From the NCBI GenBank assembly GCA_004173235.1, contig SEAC01000037.1, positions 1 to 64,000 on the forward strand: a stretch of 64,000 bases of DNA, read 5' to 3'. Positions 25,489-33,313 of this stretch are shown piece after piece. Positions within the stretch are counted from its first letter, which is position 1, and each line of letters opens with the position of its first letter. A model generated the notes under the pieces. The model was not told the origin of the DNA. It ran no database searches and worked only from the letters and a program-made list of their open reading frames with translations. Position numbers and translations under genes: made by a program. The DNA is from Chitinophagaceae bacterium (GTDB taxonomy: Bacteria > Bacteroidota > Bacteroidia > Chitinophagales > Chitinophagaceae).

Positions 25489-28400
25489 ATGCGCATCTCC
25501 CTTCTCCTCCTCCTGTTCGTGTCGCTTTCGGCTACGGCGCAAAAGCGGCGCGCGGCGGCTGTTCAAACGGACCCTGATTCAGCTTTGTTCGCACGGCTCA
25601 GGTACCGGCTGGCAGGTCCTTTTCGCGGTGGCCGAGTAGCCGCCGTGTCGGGCAGCACCCGCCAAAAAAATACTTTTTACTTCGGCGCCACCGGCGGTGG
25701 TGTGTGGAAGACGATGGATGGCGGCTCCAACTGGCGCTGCGTGTCGGATAAGTATTTCGGCGGCTCCATCGGTGCCGTTGCCGTGGCGCCTTCCGACGAC
25801 AACATCGTGTATGCAGGGGAAGGAGAGAACACGCTCCGCGGCAACGAAAGCGAAGGCCTCAACGGCGTCTGGCGCAGCGACGATGCGGGCCGCACCTGGC
25901 ACAACCTCGGCCTGAAAGACGCGCGGCACGTAAGCCGCATCCTGGTGCACCCGCGCGATCCCAACACTGCCTGGGCTGCCGTGATCGGTCATTCATTCGG
26001 GCCAAGCGATACGCGCGGCGTGTACAAGACCACCGATGGCGGAAAGACCTGGAAGCGCTCCCTTTTTGTAAACAACCTGGCGGGCGCTGCCGAACTGGCC
26101 ATGGAGCCGGGCAATCCGCAGGTTTTGTATGCCGGCACCTGGCGTGTGCTCCGCACCCCGTGGAGCATGGAGAGCGGTGGAGCGGGCAGCGGTCTTTGGA
26201 AAAGCACCGACGGCGGGGAAACGTGGACCGACCTGACGCGCAGGAAAGGAATGCCGAAGGGTGCGTGGGGTATTGTGGGCGTGGCCGTATCGGGCAGCAA
26301 TCCCGACAAGATCTATGCGCTGATCGAAAATGCGGCGGGCGGCCTCTTCGTGTCGAACGACGGCGGTGAAAGCTGGAGCCTCAATAGCAGCGACAACAAC
26401 ATTCGCCAGCGGGCCTGGTATTACAGCAAAGTGTTTGTTGATCCGAAGTCGGAGAACACGGTTTATGCGCCGAACGTGAACTTCATGCGCAGCCGCGACG
26501 GTGGTAAAACATTCCAGAGCGTGTCGGTGCCTCACGGCGACTGCCACGACCTGTGGATCGACCCGGAAGACGGCAACCGGATGATCATTGGCGATGATGG
26601 AGGTGCGCAGGTAAGCTTCGACGGCGGCGCCAGCTGGAGCTCGCTGATGAACCAGCCCACCGCGCAGATCTACCGTGTTTCTACGGATAACAGTTTCCCG
26701 TATCGCATCCTCGGCGCGCAGCAGGACAACAGCACGATCCGCATGCGCAGCCGCGGCCAGGGGCGTGGAGGCATAACCGAAAACGACTGGGAGCCCACCG
26801 CAGGTGCCGAGAGCGGCTACGTAGTTGCCGACCCGTTGAACGCGGACATCGTATATGGCGGCAACTACGGTGGCTATTTATCGCGCCTCGATCACCGCAC
26901 GGGTGAGAACCGCGCAGTGTCGCCCTGGCCCGACAACCCGATGGGCGCCGGTGCCGATGTGCTGAAGTTTCGCTTCCAGTGGAACTTCCCCATCTTCTTT
27001 TCGCCCCACAACCCGAAACGGCTGTATGCCGCCGGCAACGTGCTCTTTGCCACCGAAGACGAGGGCGCCACCTGGATGCAGCTTTCACCCGACCTCACCA
27101 CCAACGACAAGAGCAAGCAGGGACCGAGCGGAGGCCCCATCACGAAAGACAATACATCGGTTGAATACTACTGCACCATCTTCACTGCCATGGAGTCGCC
27201 ATTTGAAAAGGACCTGCTCTGGACCGGCTCCGACGACGGCGTTGTTTCGGTGAGCCGCGATGGAGGAAAGAACTGGAAAAACGTGACGCCTGCGGGCGCA
27301 CCGAAATGGATGATGTGGAACAGCATGGAGGCCGATCCGTTCCGCAAGGGTGGCGCTTACATAGTAGGCACGCGCTACAAAAGCGATGACTTTACACCGT
27401 ATATCTACAAGACGGAAGATTACGGGCAAACGTGGAAACTCATCACATCCGGCATTCCTGCAATGCATTTCACCCGCGTGTTGCGTGCTGATCCCCTTCG
27501 TGCGGGCCTTCTCTACACGGGCACCGAATACGGGATCTATGTATCGTACGACGATGGCGCGAGCTGGAAGCCTTTTCAACTCAACCTGCCCATCGTTCCC
27601 ATCACTGATCTCACCATAAGAAACAACGATCTCATCGTGGCCACGCAAGGCCGCTCGTTCTGGGTGCTCGACGACCTGAGCGCCCTGCAGCAGTGGAACG
27701 CCTCCGTGGCCGGCAGGCGGCTACAGGTGTTCACGCCGGTTGCGGCCTACCGGATGGCCGGCGGTGGAGGCTATTCGTTTGCCACAGCTCCGCGCAATGC
27801 AGGCGCCAACCCGCCGGGCGGCGTGCAGGTGCCCTTCTGGGTGCGCGGCCTCAGCGACACTGCACAGGTGCGCGCCGTGATCTTCGACAAAGACCACAAG
27901 GAGATCCGCAGTTTCAGCAATACGGCAAAAGAAGATGCGCAAAAGATGGAAGTGGTGGAAGGCTTCAACCGCTTTGGTTGGAATGCACTCTATCCCGAGT
28001 CGGAGCGCATTGACGGAATGATTTTGTGGAACGGCGTTCCCAGCGGCATTCTTGCTCCGCCGGGGCAATATTACGTGCGCATCGTGGTAGATAAAGACTC
28101 ATCCGAAGTGCCGGTGACGATCCTGCCCGATCCGAACTACCCGGCAACCGCGGCCGATTACGCCGCGCAGTTCACTTTCCTGAAAACCGTGCAGGAAAAG
28201 TTCAATGCAACACAAAAAGCCATCAAGGATATCCGTGCGCTGCGCAGCCGCATAGAAGGCTTTATGGCGCTTCAAGGAAAGGAGGTGCCGAAGGAAGTGA
28301 AGGAGCAGGCCGACAGCATACAGAAGCGATTGAGCCGCATCGAGGAAACACTGTATCAAACGAAGTCGCGGAGCGGGCAGGATGTGCTCAATTACCCCAT

Positions 28401-28608
28401 CCGCCTCAATGATAAATTATCGGGCATTTTCGATGTGGCCAACAGCGGCAATTTTGCCCCGAGCCGCCAGGTGCAGGAAGTGTATCGCGAGCTTGCGGCG
28501 CAGATCGATGCGGAACTGGCACGGCTGCGGCAGGTGCAGGATGCAGATGTAAAGCGCCTCAACGAAATGATCCGCGAAAAAGCGCTTCCCGTTATTGGTG
28601 TGCGGTAG
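25489..28608 (+). CDS. Sortilin-type (VPS10/BNR) beta-propeller protein
   Basis: A 1039-residue exported protein. A signal peptide (LSATAQ near residue 18) is followed by a very long beta-propeller region carrying eleven Asp-box (SxDxGxTW) motifs: TMDGGSNW, SDDAGRTW, TTDGGKTW, STDGGETW, SNDGGESW, SRDGGKTF, SFDGGASW, TEDEGATW, SRDGGKNW, TEDYGQTW and SYDDGASW. The C-terminal about 270 residues form a non-propeller part with a helical stretch (about 905-985). These proteins are often annotated as glycosyl hydrolases by analogy, but no catalytic residues can be named. They are abundant in Bacteroidota and their activity is unknown. It follows the GH31 gene by 57 bp, so they may be co-expressed. 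Confidence 0.88.
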   Translation: MRISLLLLLFVSLSATAQKRRAAAVQTDPDSALFARLRYRLAGPFRGGRVAAVSGSTRQKNTFYFGATGGGVWKTMDGGSNWRCVSDKYFGGSIGAVAVAPSDDNIVYAGEGENTLRGNESEGLNGVWRSDDAGRTWHNLGLKDARHVSRILVHPRDPNTAWAAVIGHSFGPSDTRGVYKTTDGGKTWKRSLFVNNLAGAAELAMEPGNPQVLYAGTWRVLRTPWSMESGGAGSGLWKSTDGGETWTDLTRRKGMPKGAWGIVGVAVSGSNPDKIYALIENAAGGLFVSNDGGESWSLNSSDNNIRQRAWYYSKVFVDPKSENTVYAPNVNFMRSRDGGKTFQSVSVPHGDCHDLWIDPEDGNRMIIGDDGGAQVSFDGGASWSSLMNQPTAQIYRVSTDNSFPYRILGAQQDNSTIRMRSRGQGRGGITENDWEPTAGAESGYVVADPLNADIVYGGNYGGYLSRLDHRTGENRAVSPWPDNPMGAGADVLKFRFQWNFPIFFSPHNPKRLYAAGNVLFATEDEGATWMQLSPDLTTNDKSKQGPSGGPITKDNTSVEYYCTIFTAMESPFEKDLLWTGSDDGVVSVSRDGGKNWKNVTPAGAPKWMMWNSMEADPFRKGGAYIVGTRYKSDDFTPYIYKTEDYGQTWKLITSGIPAMHFTRVLRADPLRAGLLYTGTEYGIYVSYDDGASWKPFQLNLPIVPITDLTIRNNDLIVATQGRSFWVLDDLSALQQWNASVAGRRLQVFTPVAAYRMAGGGGYSFATAPRNAGANPPGGVQVPFWVRGLSDTAQVRAVIFDKDHKEIRSFSNTAKEDAQKMEVVEGFNRFGWNALYPESERIDGMILWNGVPSGILAPPGQYYVRIVVDKDSSEVPVTILPDPNYPATAADYAAQFTFLKTVQEKFNATQKAIKDIRALRSRIEGFMALQGKEVPKEVKEQADSIQKRLSRIEETLYQTKSRSGQDVLNYPIRLNDKLSGIFDVANSGNFAPSRQVQEVYRELAAQIDAELARLRQVQDADVKRLNEMIREKALPVIGVR

Positions 28609-28664
28609 GGTTTTTGCCCTAACTTTCGTTCCGTAAGAAATCAAGAAAAAACGAACTCTTAATC

Positions 28665-29360
28665 ATGAAGTGCATCATCGTAGATGACAACAAGATGGCC
28701 CGTATGGCCATGAAACAACTGGTGACGCAGGTCAGGGACCTCGACCTCGTAGCGGAATGCGAGGATGCGATGGAAGCGTACAACATCATCAACAAGCAAC
28801 CGATCGACCTGATGTTCCTCGATATCGAAATGCCCGGAATGACGGGCCTCGAGCTGACGAAGAACCTTGGAAGCAAGTCGCCGCTGATCATCTTTACCAC
28901 AGCAAAGACCGACTATGCAGTAGAGGCTTTCGAGCTCAACGTGGTAGATTACCTTCTCAAGCCGATCCAGCCGGGCCGCTTTCTGCAGGCCGTGGAGCGG
29001 GCTCAGGAAACGCTTGCTTCCGACAAGGAAGAGGTGAAGGTGGAAGCGCAGGAATTCGTGTTTGTAAAAGACAACGGCATACTCAAGCGCATCAACGTGG
29101 AAGAGATCCTCTACCTCGAAGCGATGGGCGATTACGTGAAGGTGCATACACCACAGAAGTTTCATGTGCTCCACGCAACCCTCAAGTCGATCGAGGAAAA
29201 GCTGTCGCCGCAAAAGTTCATCCGCGTGCACCGCAGCTACATCGTTTCGCTGAGCAAGATCGACTTCATACAGGAAGGAGTTATCTCCATCGGGAAGGCT
29301 TCGGTGCCCGTCGCCGACACCTACCGCACTTCGCTCAACAAGCGCCTCAACCTACTCTGA
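28665..29360 (+). CDS. LytTR family response regulator
   Basis: A 231-residue two-component regulator. The receiver domain (1-120) has the acidic pair in IVDDNK, phospho-acceptor Asp in LMFLDIEMPGMTG, and TTAKTDY with YLLKPI. The C-terminal LytTR DNA-binding domain (about 130-230) has VKDNGILKRINVEEILYLEAMGDYVKVHT and FIRVHRSYIVSLSKIDFIQ. Its usual LytS-type sensor kinase is not adjacent. A hybrid histidine kinase lies 0.4 kb downstream. TAACTTTC, 39 nt upstream, resembles a -7 box with one mismatch. Targets are unknown. Confidence 0.93.
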   Translation: MKCIIVDDNKMARMAMKQLVTQVRDLDLVAECEDAMEAYNIINKQPIDLMFLDIEMPGMTGLELTKNLGSKSPLIIFTTAKTDYAVEAFELNVVDYLLKPIQPGRFLQAVERAQETLASDKEEVKVEAQEFVFVKDNGILKRINVEEILYLEAMGDYVKVHTPQKFHVLHATLKSIEEKLSPQKFIRVHRSYIVSLSKIDFIQEGVISIGKASVPVADTYRTSLNKRLNLL

Positions 29361-29365
29361 TTTCG

Positions 29366-29386
29366 ACCGCCGCTTAAGGCGGTTCA
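29366..29386 (+). terminator. Weak hairpin after the LytTR gene
   Basis: ACCGCC and GGCGGT form a short stem around GCTTAA directly after the regulator. No strong T tract follows. Confidence 0.45.
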
Positions 29387-29410
29387 CCGACTAAAAGAAT
29401 ATGCTTATCT

Positions 29411-29441
29411 AAAACAGGGGTCTTCACCGATCCCTGTTTTT
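29411..29441 (+). terminator. Terminator downstream of the LytTR gene
   Basis: AAACAGGG and CCCTGTTT pair around a 12-nt loop, followed by TTTT: an intrinsic terminator form. Confidence 0.75.
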
Positions 29442-29526
29442 ACATTTGAGAAACCGACCCCCTAACCGGGAAGGCGCTTGAACCAAAACTAGAGGCACAC
29501 CGGCCGCTGCCACAAAGGCATTTTTT

Positions 29527-29724
29527 ATGAACCGACGATTTGTGATCCTGTTTCTCACCTGCCTCGCCGTCCTGATTGGCTCGGAGTACTTCCTCGTGAC
29601 CGAGATGTACAACGGTCAGCGGTTCCCGGTGATCTTCGGCTCGGCTCTGGGCCTGTCGGGCAGCATCCTGGTTAGCTGGTGGGCCTACCGCCGTTTCCAG
29701 AAAGCCACTACTTCCACCGTCTAA
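29527..29724 (+). CDS. Small membrane protein of unknown function
   Basis: A 65-residue protein with two hydrophobic segments (about 5-21, FVILFLTCLAVLIGSEY, and 36-54, VIFGSALGLSGSILVSWW) and a short basic tail. It begins 167 bp after the LytTR gene, beyond its terminator, and ends 29 bp before the hybrid histidine kinase, so it may be co-transcribed with that kinase. No family is recognised. Codon use is similar to its neighbours, which supports a real gene despite the size. Confidence 0.6.
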   Translation: MNRRFVILFLTCLAVLIGSEYFLVTEMYNGQRFPVIFGSALGLSGSILVSWWAYRRFQKATTSTV

Positions 29725-29753
29725 CTGCGTTTGTCGTATTTTAGTCGCCTTGC

Positions 29754-31922
29754 ATGAAGGACGGTCGACTGAAATACCTTGCCCTTTGGTTTTTTATCAT
29801 TGGCGTGCTGCTGATCGTTCTCATCCAGGTGATTACCAATGAGAACGTAAGGCGACTCACGGACGGCAACAAGCGCCTGCTCGCCGAAGTGGCCACGCAA
29901 AACAAATTACGCAGTCTCGAAGCAGACATTCTCACTGTTGAAAGCGACATCCGCGGCGTCATCATCACCGACGACCGGGTACACCTCGCCGAAGTCAATG
30001 CAAAGATCAGCGCCATCAGGCGGCGGCTTGTCGACATCCGCCAGGACCTGAACAGCCCCGAGCTGCGCGCCGATGAAAGCCTGCTCGAAGACCTGGTAGA
30101 CCGGAAGATCCAATTCAGTTACGAGATCCTCAACAACTACAACCGTGCGGGCAAAGACGCCGGTGAAGCCGTTATCAACACCGGGAGGGGCAAGCGCCTG
30201 CGCGACAGCATCGAAGTGGTGGTGCTGCGCCTCGATACCGCGCGGCAGGGCAGCCTCAACCGCATCGTCGGCACCATCGAGCGGAGCGGCCAACGAGCCA
30301 ACTACATGGGCCTCGGCCTCGCCCTTATTGCCTGCATTGCCTGCATCCTCGCATTCTTATATGTAGTCAACAAGGGGCGGCAGCAGGAGCGCATGATCCT
30401 GATGCTGAACGAATCGGAGAAGCGGATCAAGGAAGGAGCGCTGATCAAAGAGCAGTTTCTTGCCAACATGAGCCACGAGATCCGCACGCCGATGAACGCC
30501 ATCCTCGGGTTCACCAACCTGTTGCGCCGTTCGCAGCTGAGCCCGCAGCAGCAGCAATACATCGACTATATCTATTCCTCGAGCCAGAATCTCCTCACGC
30601 TCATCAACGACATCCTCGACCTTTCGAAGATCGAGGCAGGGATGTTGCACATCGAGGAAACGCCTTTCAGCCTCAACGGCCTTGTGGGTTCGGTGCAGGT
30701 AATGTTCGAAGAAAAGGCACGTCAGAAGGGGCTTCAGTTCACCATCAACATCGACCCTTCGATACACGACACGCTCAGCGGCGACCCGGTGCGGTTGACA
30801 CAGGTGCTCATCAACCTGCTGAGCAACGCCGTGAAATTCACCGAGCGGGGCTACGTGCATTTTGAAGTAACGGCCATCAGCCAGAGCGAAGAGAAGGTGC
30901 TGCTGCAGTTCCGCATCAAAGACTCGGGTGTGGGCATTCCACCCGAAAAGCTATCGAGCATCTTCGATCGTTTTCAGCAGGCCGAGGCGGAAACCACGCG
31001 GAAGTTTGGCGGCACCGGTCTGGGGCTTGCCATCGTGCGCCAGCTGATCGACCTGCAGGGCGGCCATATACATGTGGAGAGCGAAGCAGGCAAAGGCTCC
31101 GAATTCCTGGTGCGCCTTCCGTTCCTGCCTCTATACAACCAGACCGATGCGGTGCCGCGTGTGGCTGATGCAGAGCAAAACCCGATCGAGGGGATGCGGA
31201 TCTTGGTAGCGGAAGACAACCAGATGAACCAGCAGCTGATACGCCATCTCATGCGCCAGTGGCAGATGGACTACCTGCTGGTGAACAACGGCCGCGAGGC
31301 AGTGGAAGCGCTGCGCCGCGAGTCGTTTGCAGTAGTGCTGATGGATATACAGATGCCGGAGCTCGATGGGTATGATGCCACGCGCGCCATCCGGAACGAG
31401 CTGAAGCAGGATGTTCCCATCATTGCGATGACCGCCCATGCGATGAGCGGCGAGAAAGAGCGGTGCCTGTCGTTCGGGATGAACGATTACATTTCGAAAC
31501 CTATCAAGGAAGGCGAGCTCTATGCCATCCTGCAGCAACACAAACAGACTATGCAACCCGCTTCGGCAACAAACCCTGTCATCAATCTCAATTACCTGCG
31601 CGAGCTATCGCTGGGTGATACGGAATTCGAAAACGCGATCGTGCGCCAGTTCATCGTGCAGGTGCCGGAAGAACTTGTGCTATTGCAGGAAGCGGTGCAG
31701 GCCGGCAACATGCAACAGATAAAAAGCATTGCCCACGGCATGAAAAGCTCGGTGGCTTACCTCGGGCTTACCGAGCGGTTGCAGCCCTGCCTGCACCGGA
31801 TGGAGGTGGAAGCCGTGGCGCACCCCGAGCACGCGCACTTTGCCGAAGACCTTGAAGAAGTGCGGAAAATATGCGAGCAGGCAGTGGTGGAAGCACGCAA
31901 TTTATTGACTGCTAACGGGTAA
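29754..31922 (+). CDS. Hybrid histidine kinase (CHASE3-HisKA-HATPase-REC-Hpt)
   Basis: A 722-residue membrane sensor kinase. One transmembrane segment near residue 10-28 and a second near 182-202 bracket a helical extracytoplasmic CHASE3-like sensor. Then follow HisKA with FLANMSHEIRTPMNAILGF (phospho-His), HATPase_c (N box NLLSNAVKF, G boxes DSGVGIPPEKL and FGGTGLGLAIV), a receiver domain (VAEDNQMN, phospho-Asp in VVLMDIQMPELDG, KPI) and an Hpt domain with phospho-His in IKSIAHGMKSS. The chain His-Asp-His is complete, but there is no DNA-binding output. It may pass phosphate to a separate regulator such as the LytTR protein upstream. This last point is a guess. Confidence 0.93.
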   Translation: MKDGRLKYLALWFFIIGVLLIVLIQVITNENVRRLTDGNKRLLAEVATQNKLRSLEADILTVESDIRGVIITDDRVHLAEVNAKISAIRRRLVDIRQDLNSPELRADESLLEDLVDRKIQFSYEILNNYNRAGKDAGEAVINTGRGKRLRDSIEVVVLRLDTARQGSLNRIVGTIERSGQRANYMGLGLALIACIACILAFLYVVNKGRQQERMILMLNESEKRIKEGALIKEQFLANMSHEIRTPMNAILGFTNLLRRSQLSPQQQQYIDYIYSSSQNLLTLINDILDLSKIEAGMLHIEETPFSLNGLVGSVQVMFEEKARQKGLQFTINIDPSIHDTLSGDPVRLTQVLINLLSNAVKFTERGYVHFEVTAISQSEEKVLLQFRIKDSGVGIPPEKLSSIFDRFQQAEAETTRKFGGTGLGLAIVRQLIDLQGGHIHVESEAGKGSEFLVRLPFLPLYNQTDAVPRVADAEQNPIEGMRILVAEDNQMNQQLIRHLMRQWQMDYLLVNNGREAVEALRRESFAVVLMDIQMPELDGYDATRAIRNELKQDVPIIAMTAHAMSGEKERCLSFGMNDYISKPIKEGELYAILQQHKQTMQPASATNPVINLNYLRELSLGDTEFENAIVRQFIVQVPEELVLLQEAVQAGNMQQIKSIAHGMKSSVAYLGLTERLQPCLHRMEVEAVAHPEHAHFAEDLEEVRKICEQAVVEARNLLTANG

Positions 31923-32027
31923 GGTCTACCCCTTAAAATTCCACCGGCTCATTGCCCGTCATCTGCCGCCTTTTTTAGCCCTTTGGGCGATGAAAATTTG
32001 TTTAAACTCCCTTTGGAACGTAGCTTT

Positions 32028-32130
32028 ACAACGTAATCGAAGCAAATAGTACATTCTACCTCAGAATAAAAGATCTTGGTTTCGTATGGTTAAGGGTGAA
32101 GCCCTGTCATTCTTGACGGGGCATTTTTTT
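32028..32130 (+). ncRNA. Candidate small RNA ending in a terminator
   Basis: TAGCTTTA (32022-32029), one base off the -7 consensus, has a TTG about 20 bp upstream. About 75 nt later comes a stem GCCCTGTC/GACGGGGC (32101-32122, one G-T pair) with an 8-base T run. There is only a 17-codon frame (MVKGEALSFLTGHFFSF) in the terminator region, which could be a leader-like peptide or chance. A short untranslated RNA is the simplest reading. No RNA family is recognised. Confidence 0.35.
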
Positions 32131-32134
32131 TCCT
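32101..32134 (+). terminator. Intrinsic terminator in the kinase/lipoprotein spacer
   Basis: GCCCTGTC and GACGGGGC form an 8-bp stem around ATTCTT, followed by eight T residues. It may end the candidate small RNA or the kinase message. Confidence 0.7.
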
Positions 32135-32241
32135 TTTAATGTTCCAACTTGCCATAACAAAGGGATATACAAGTCCTAATGAAAAGCCTCTCGTTTCTAC
32201 GAAGGGCTTTTTAAGCCTTATAGAGCGTATGTGCATCACCG

Positions 32242-32409
32242 TTACCTGCGGCGACGGCCCACAAGCCAGAGGATCAGCAACACTACGAGAACGATCAGGA
32301 TGATGGCGGTCCAGAAACCAGCCTTGAAAATTCCTCCCACTACTTCGCAGGATGTCAGCGTCATTGCCATTGCAGCGAGGAAAAGCCAGAGCGTCGTATA
32401 CCTTTTCAT
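32242..32409 (-). CDS. Small lipoprotein with C-terminal membrane segment
   Basis: A 55-residue product starting at ATG 32409 (an upstream in-frame ATG at 32454 gives a poorer leader). MKRYTTLWLFLAAMAMTLTSC is a lipoprotein signal with the lipobox LTSC. After Cys comes a second hydrophobic stretch (AGFWTAIILIVLVVLLILWLV) and a basic end (GRRRR). Such two-segment small lipoproteins are frequent in Bacteroidota and have no known function. It is isolated between two spacer regions. Confidence 0.7.
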   Translation of the reverse strand: MKRYTTLWLFLAAMAMTLTSCEVVGGIFKAGFWTAIILIVLVVLLILWLVGRRRR

Positions 32410-32568
32410 AGTCCTGTTTTCGAGAAACCTTGCAAATGCGTTGCCAGACCCCACACGGTGCTCAACGGCCTTTAACTTTATTTAACTGCAACGGGTTTAA
32501 ACCTGAACTGTCGGCGCCCGTCTATGGATTATCTGTTTCGATAAACCACAAAAAATAAGCAGTATAGT

Positions 32569-33249
32569 ATGAAAAAACTCCTCACCAGCGCTCTCGCCAT
32601 CGTATTGCTGGCCGGCGCAGCACAAGCCCAGCAAGGCCGCGAAGACCGTAAAGGCGATCGTAAAGAGCACCGCCAGGACATGGCGCAACTGAACCTCAGC
32701 GCCGACCAGAAGGCAAAGCTGAAAGACATTCACCAGCGCGAGAAAGCCGAAATGGATGCCGTGCGCAGCAACAAAGCGCTTAGCGAAGAGCAGCGCCGCG
32801 AGCAAGGCCGCCAGATCCGTGAGAAGTACCGCGCCGAAATGAAAGGCATCCTCACCCCCGAGCAGCAGCAGAAAGCCGCCCAGTTCCGCGACCAGTGGAA
32901 AGACAAGCGTGGACCCGGACGCGACACGGTTGGTGGCCGCCAGCACGGTGGGCAAACCGGTAAGGCCGGCAAGGGACGCGGCGCCGAGCGGATGAAGGAA
33001 ATGCAGAAAGAACTCAACCTCACGGCGGAGCAACAGCAGCGCATCAAGACCATCCGTGAGCAATATCGCCCGCAAATGGAGGCCGTGCGCAACGACGCCA
33101 GCCTGACGCAGGCGCAGAAAAAAGACAAAGCCCGCGACATCAGGAAGGCGCAGATGGACCAGGTGAAAGCCGTCCTCACCGCCGAGCAGCAGGAGAAAAT
33201 GAAGTCGATGCGTAAAGGCAAAGGCCGTAAGGACGCTGCTACTCGCTAA
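32569..33249 (+). CDS. LTXXQ (Spy/CpxP-like) periplasmic protein, duplicated
   Basis: A 226-residue exported, highly charged helical protein. The signal peptide ends with AGAAQAQ near residue 21. Two copies of the same module are seen: LNLSADQKAKLKDIHQREKAEMDAVRSN with ILTPEQQQKAA (about 41-110), and LNLTAEQQQRIKTIREQYRPQMEAVRND with VLTAEQQEKMKSM (about 147-215). They are joined by a Gly/Arg/Lys-rich linker. LTXXQ motifs are shared with Spy, a chaperone, and CpxP, an envelope-stress inhibitor. A periplasmic chaperone role is inferred. It is followed by a strong terminator. Confidence 0.85.
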   Translation: MKKLLTSALAIVLLAGAAQAQQGREDRKGDRKEHRQDMAQLNLSADQKAKLKDIHQREKAEMDAVRSNKALSEEQRREQGRQIREKYRAEMKGILTPEQQQKAAQFRDQWKDKRGPGRDTVGGRQHGGQTGKAGKGRGAERMKEMQKELNLTAEQQQRIKTIREQYRPQMEAVRNDASLTQAQKKDKARDIRKAQMDQVKAVLTAEQQEKMKSMRKGKGRKDAATR

Positions 33250-33273
33250 CCTCCGTTACAAGCCCCTATAAGA

Positions 33274-33301
33274 AAAGGCCCCCGTTTGCGGGGGTCTTTT
33301 C
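33274..33301 (+). terminator. Terminator after the LTXXQ gene
   Basis: AAAGGCCCCCG and CGGGGGTCTTTT form a stem of about 9 bp around TTTG, followed by T residues. Confidence 0.85.
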
Positions 33302-33309
33302 TATTTTTG
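33302..33309 (+). promoter_or_regulatory. -7 promoter box for the RluB-like gene
   Basis: TATTTTTG matches TAnnTTTG and ends 4 nt before the ATG at 33314. It abuts the T tract of the preceding terminator. Confidence 0.6.
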
Positions 33310-33313
33310 CCGG

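Larger units (their letters stand above)
31923..32241. other. 319-bp spacer after the hybrid kinase
   Basis: No protein gene is convincing here. It holds a candidate small RNA (about 32028-32130) and, downstream, a second hairpin (32182-32212, AAAAGCC and GGCTTTT with a short mid-stem). The second hairpin may terminate the minus-strand small lipoprotein gene that ends at 32242. Confidence 0.5.

Noticed and set aside
23083..28608. Polysaccharide utilisation locus around the GH31 gene
   Set aside because: No SusC/SusD pair or sugar-sensing regulator is next to the GH31 and Asp-box genes.
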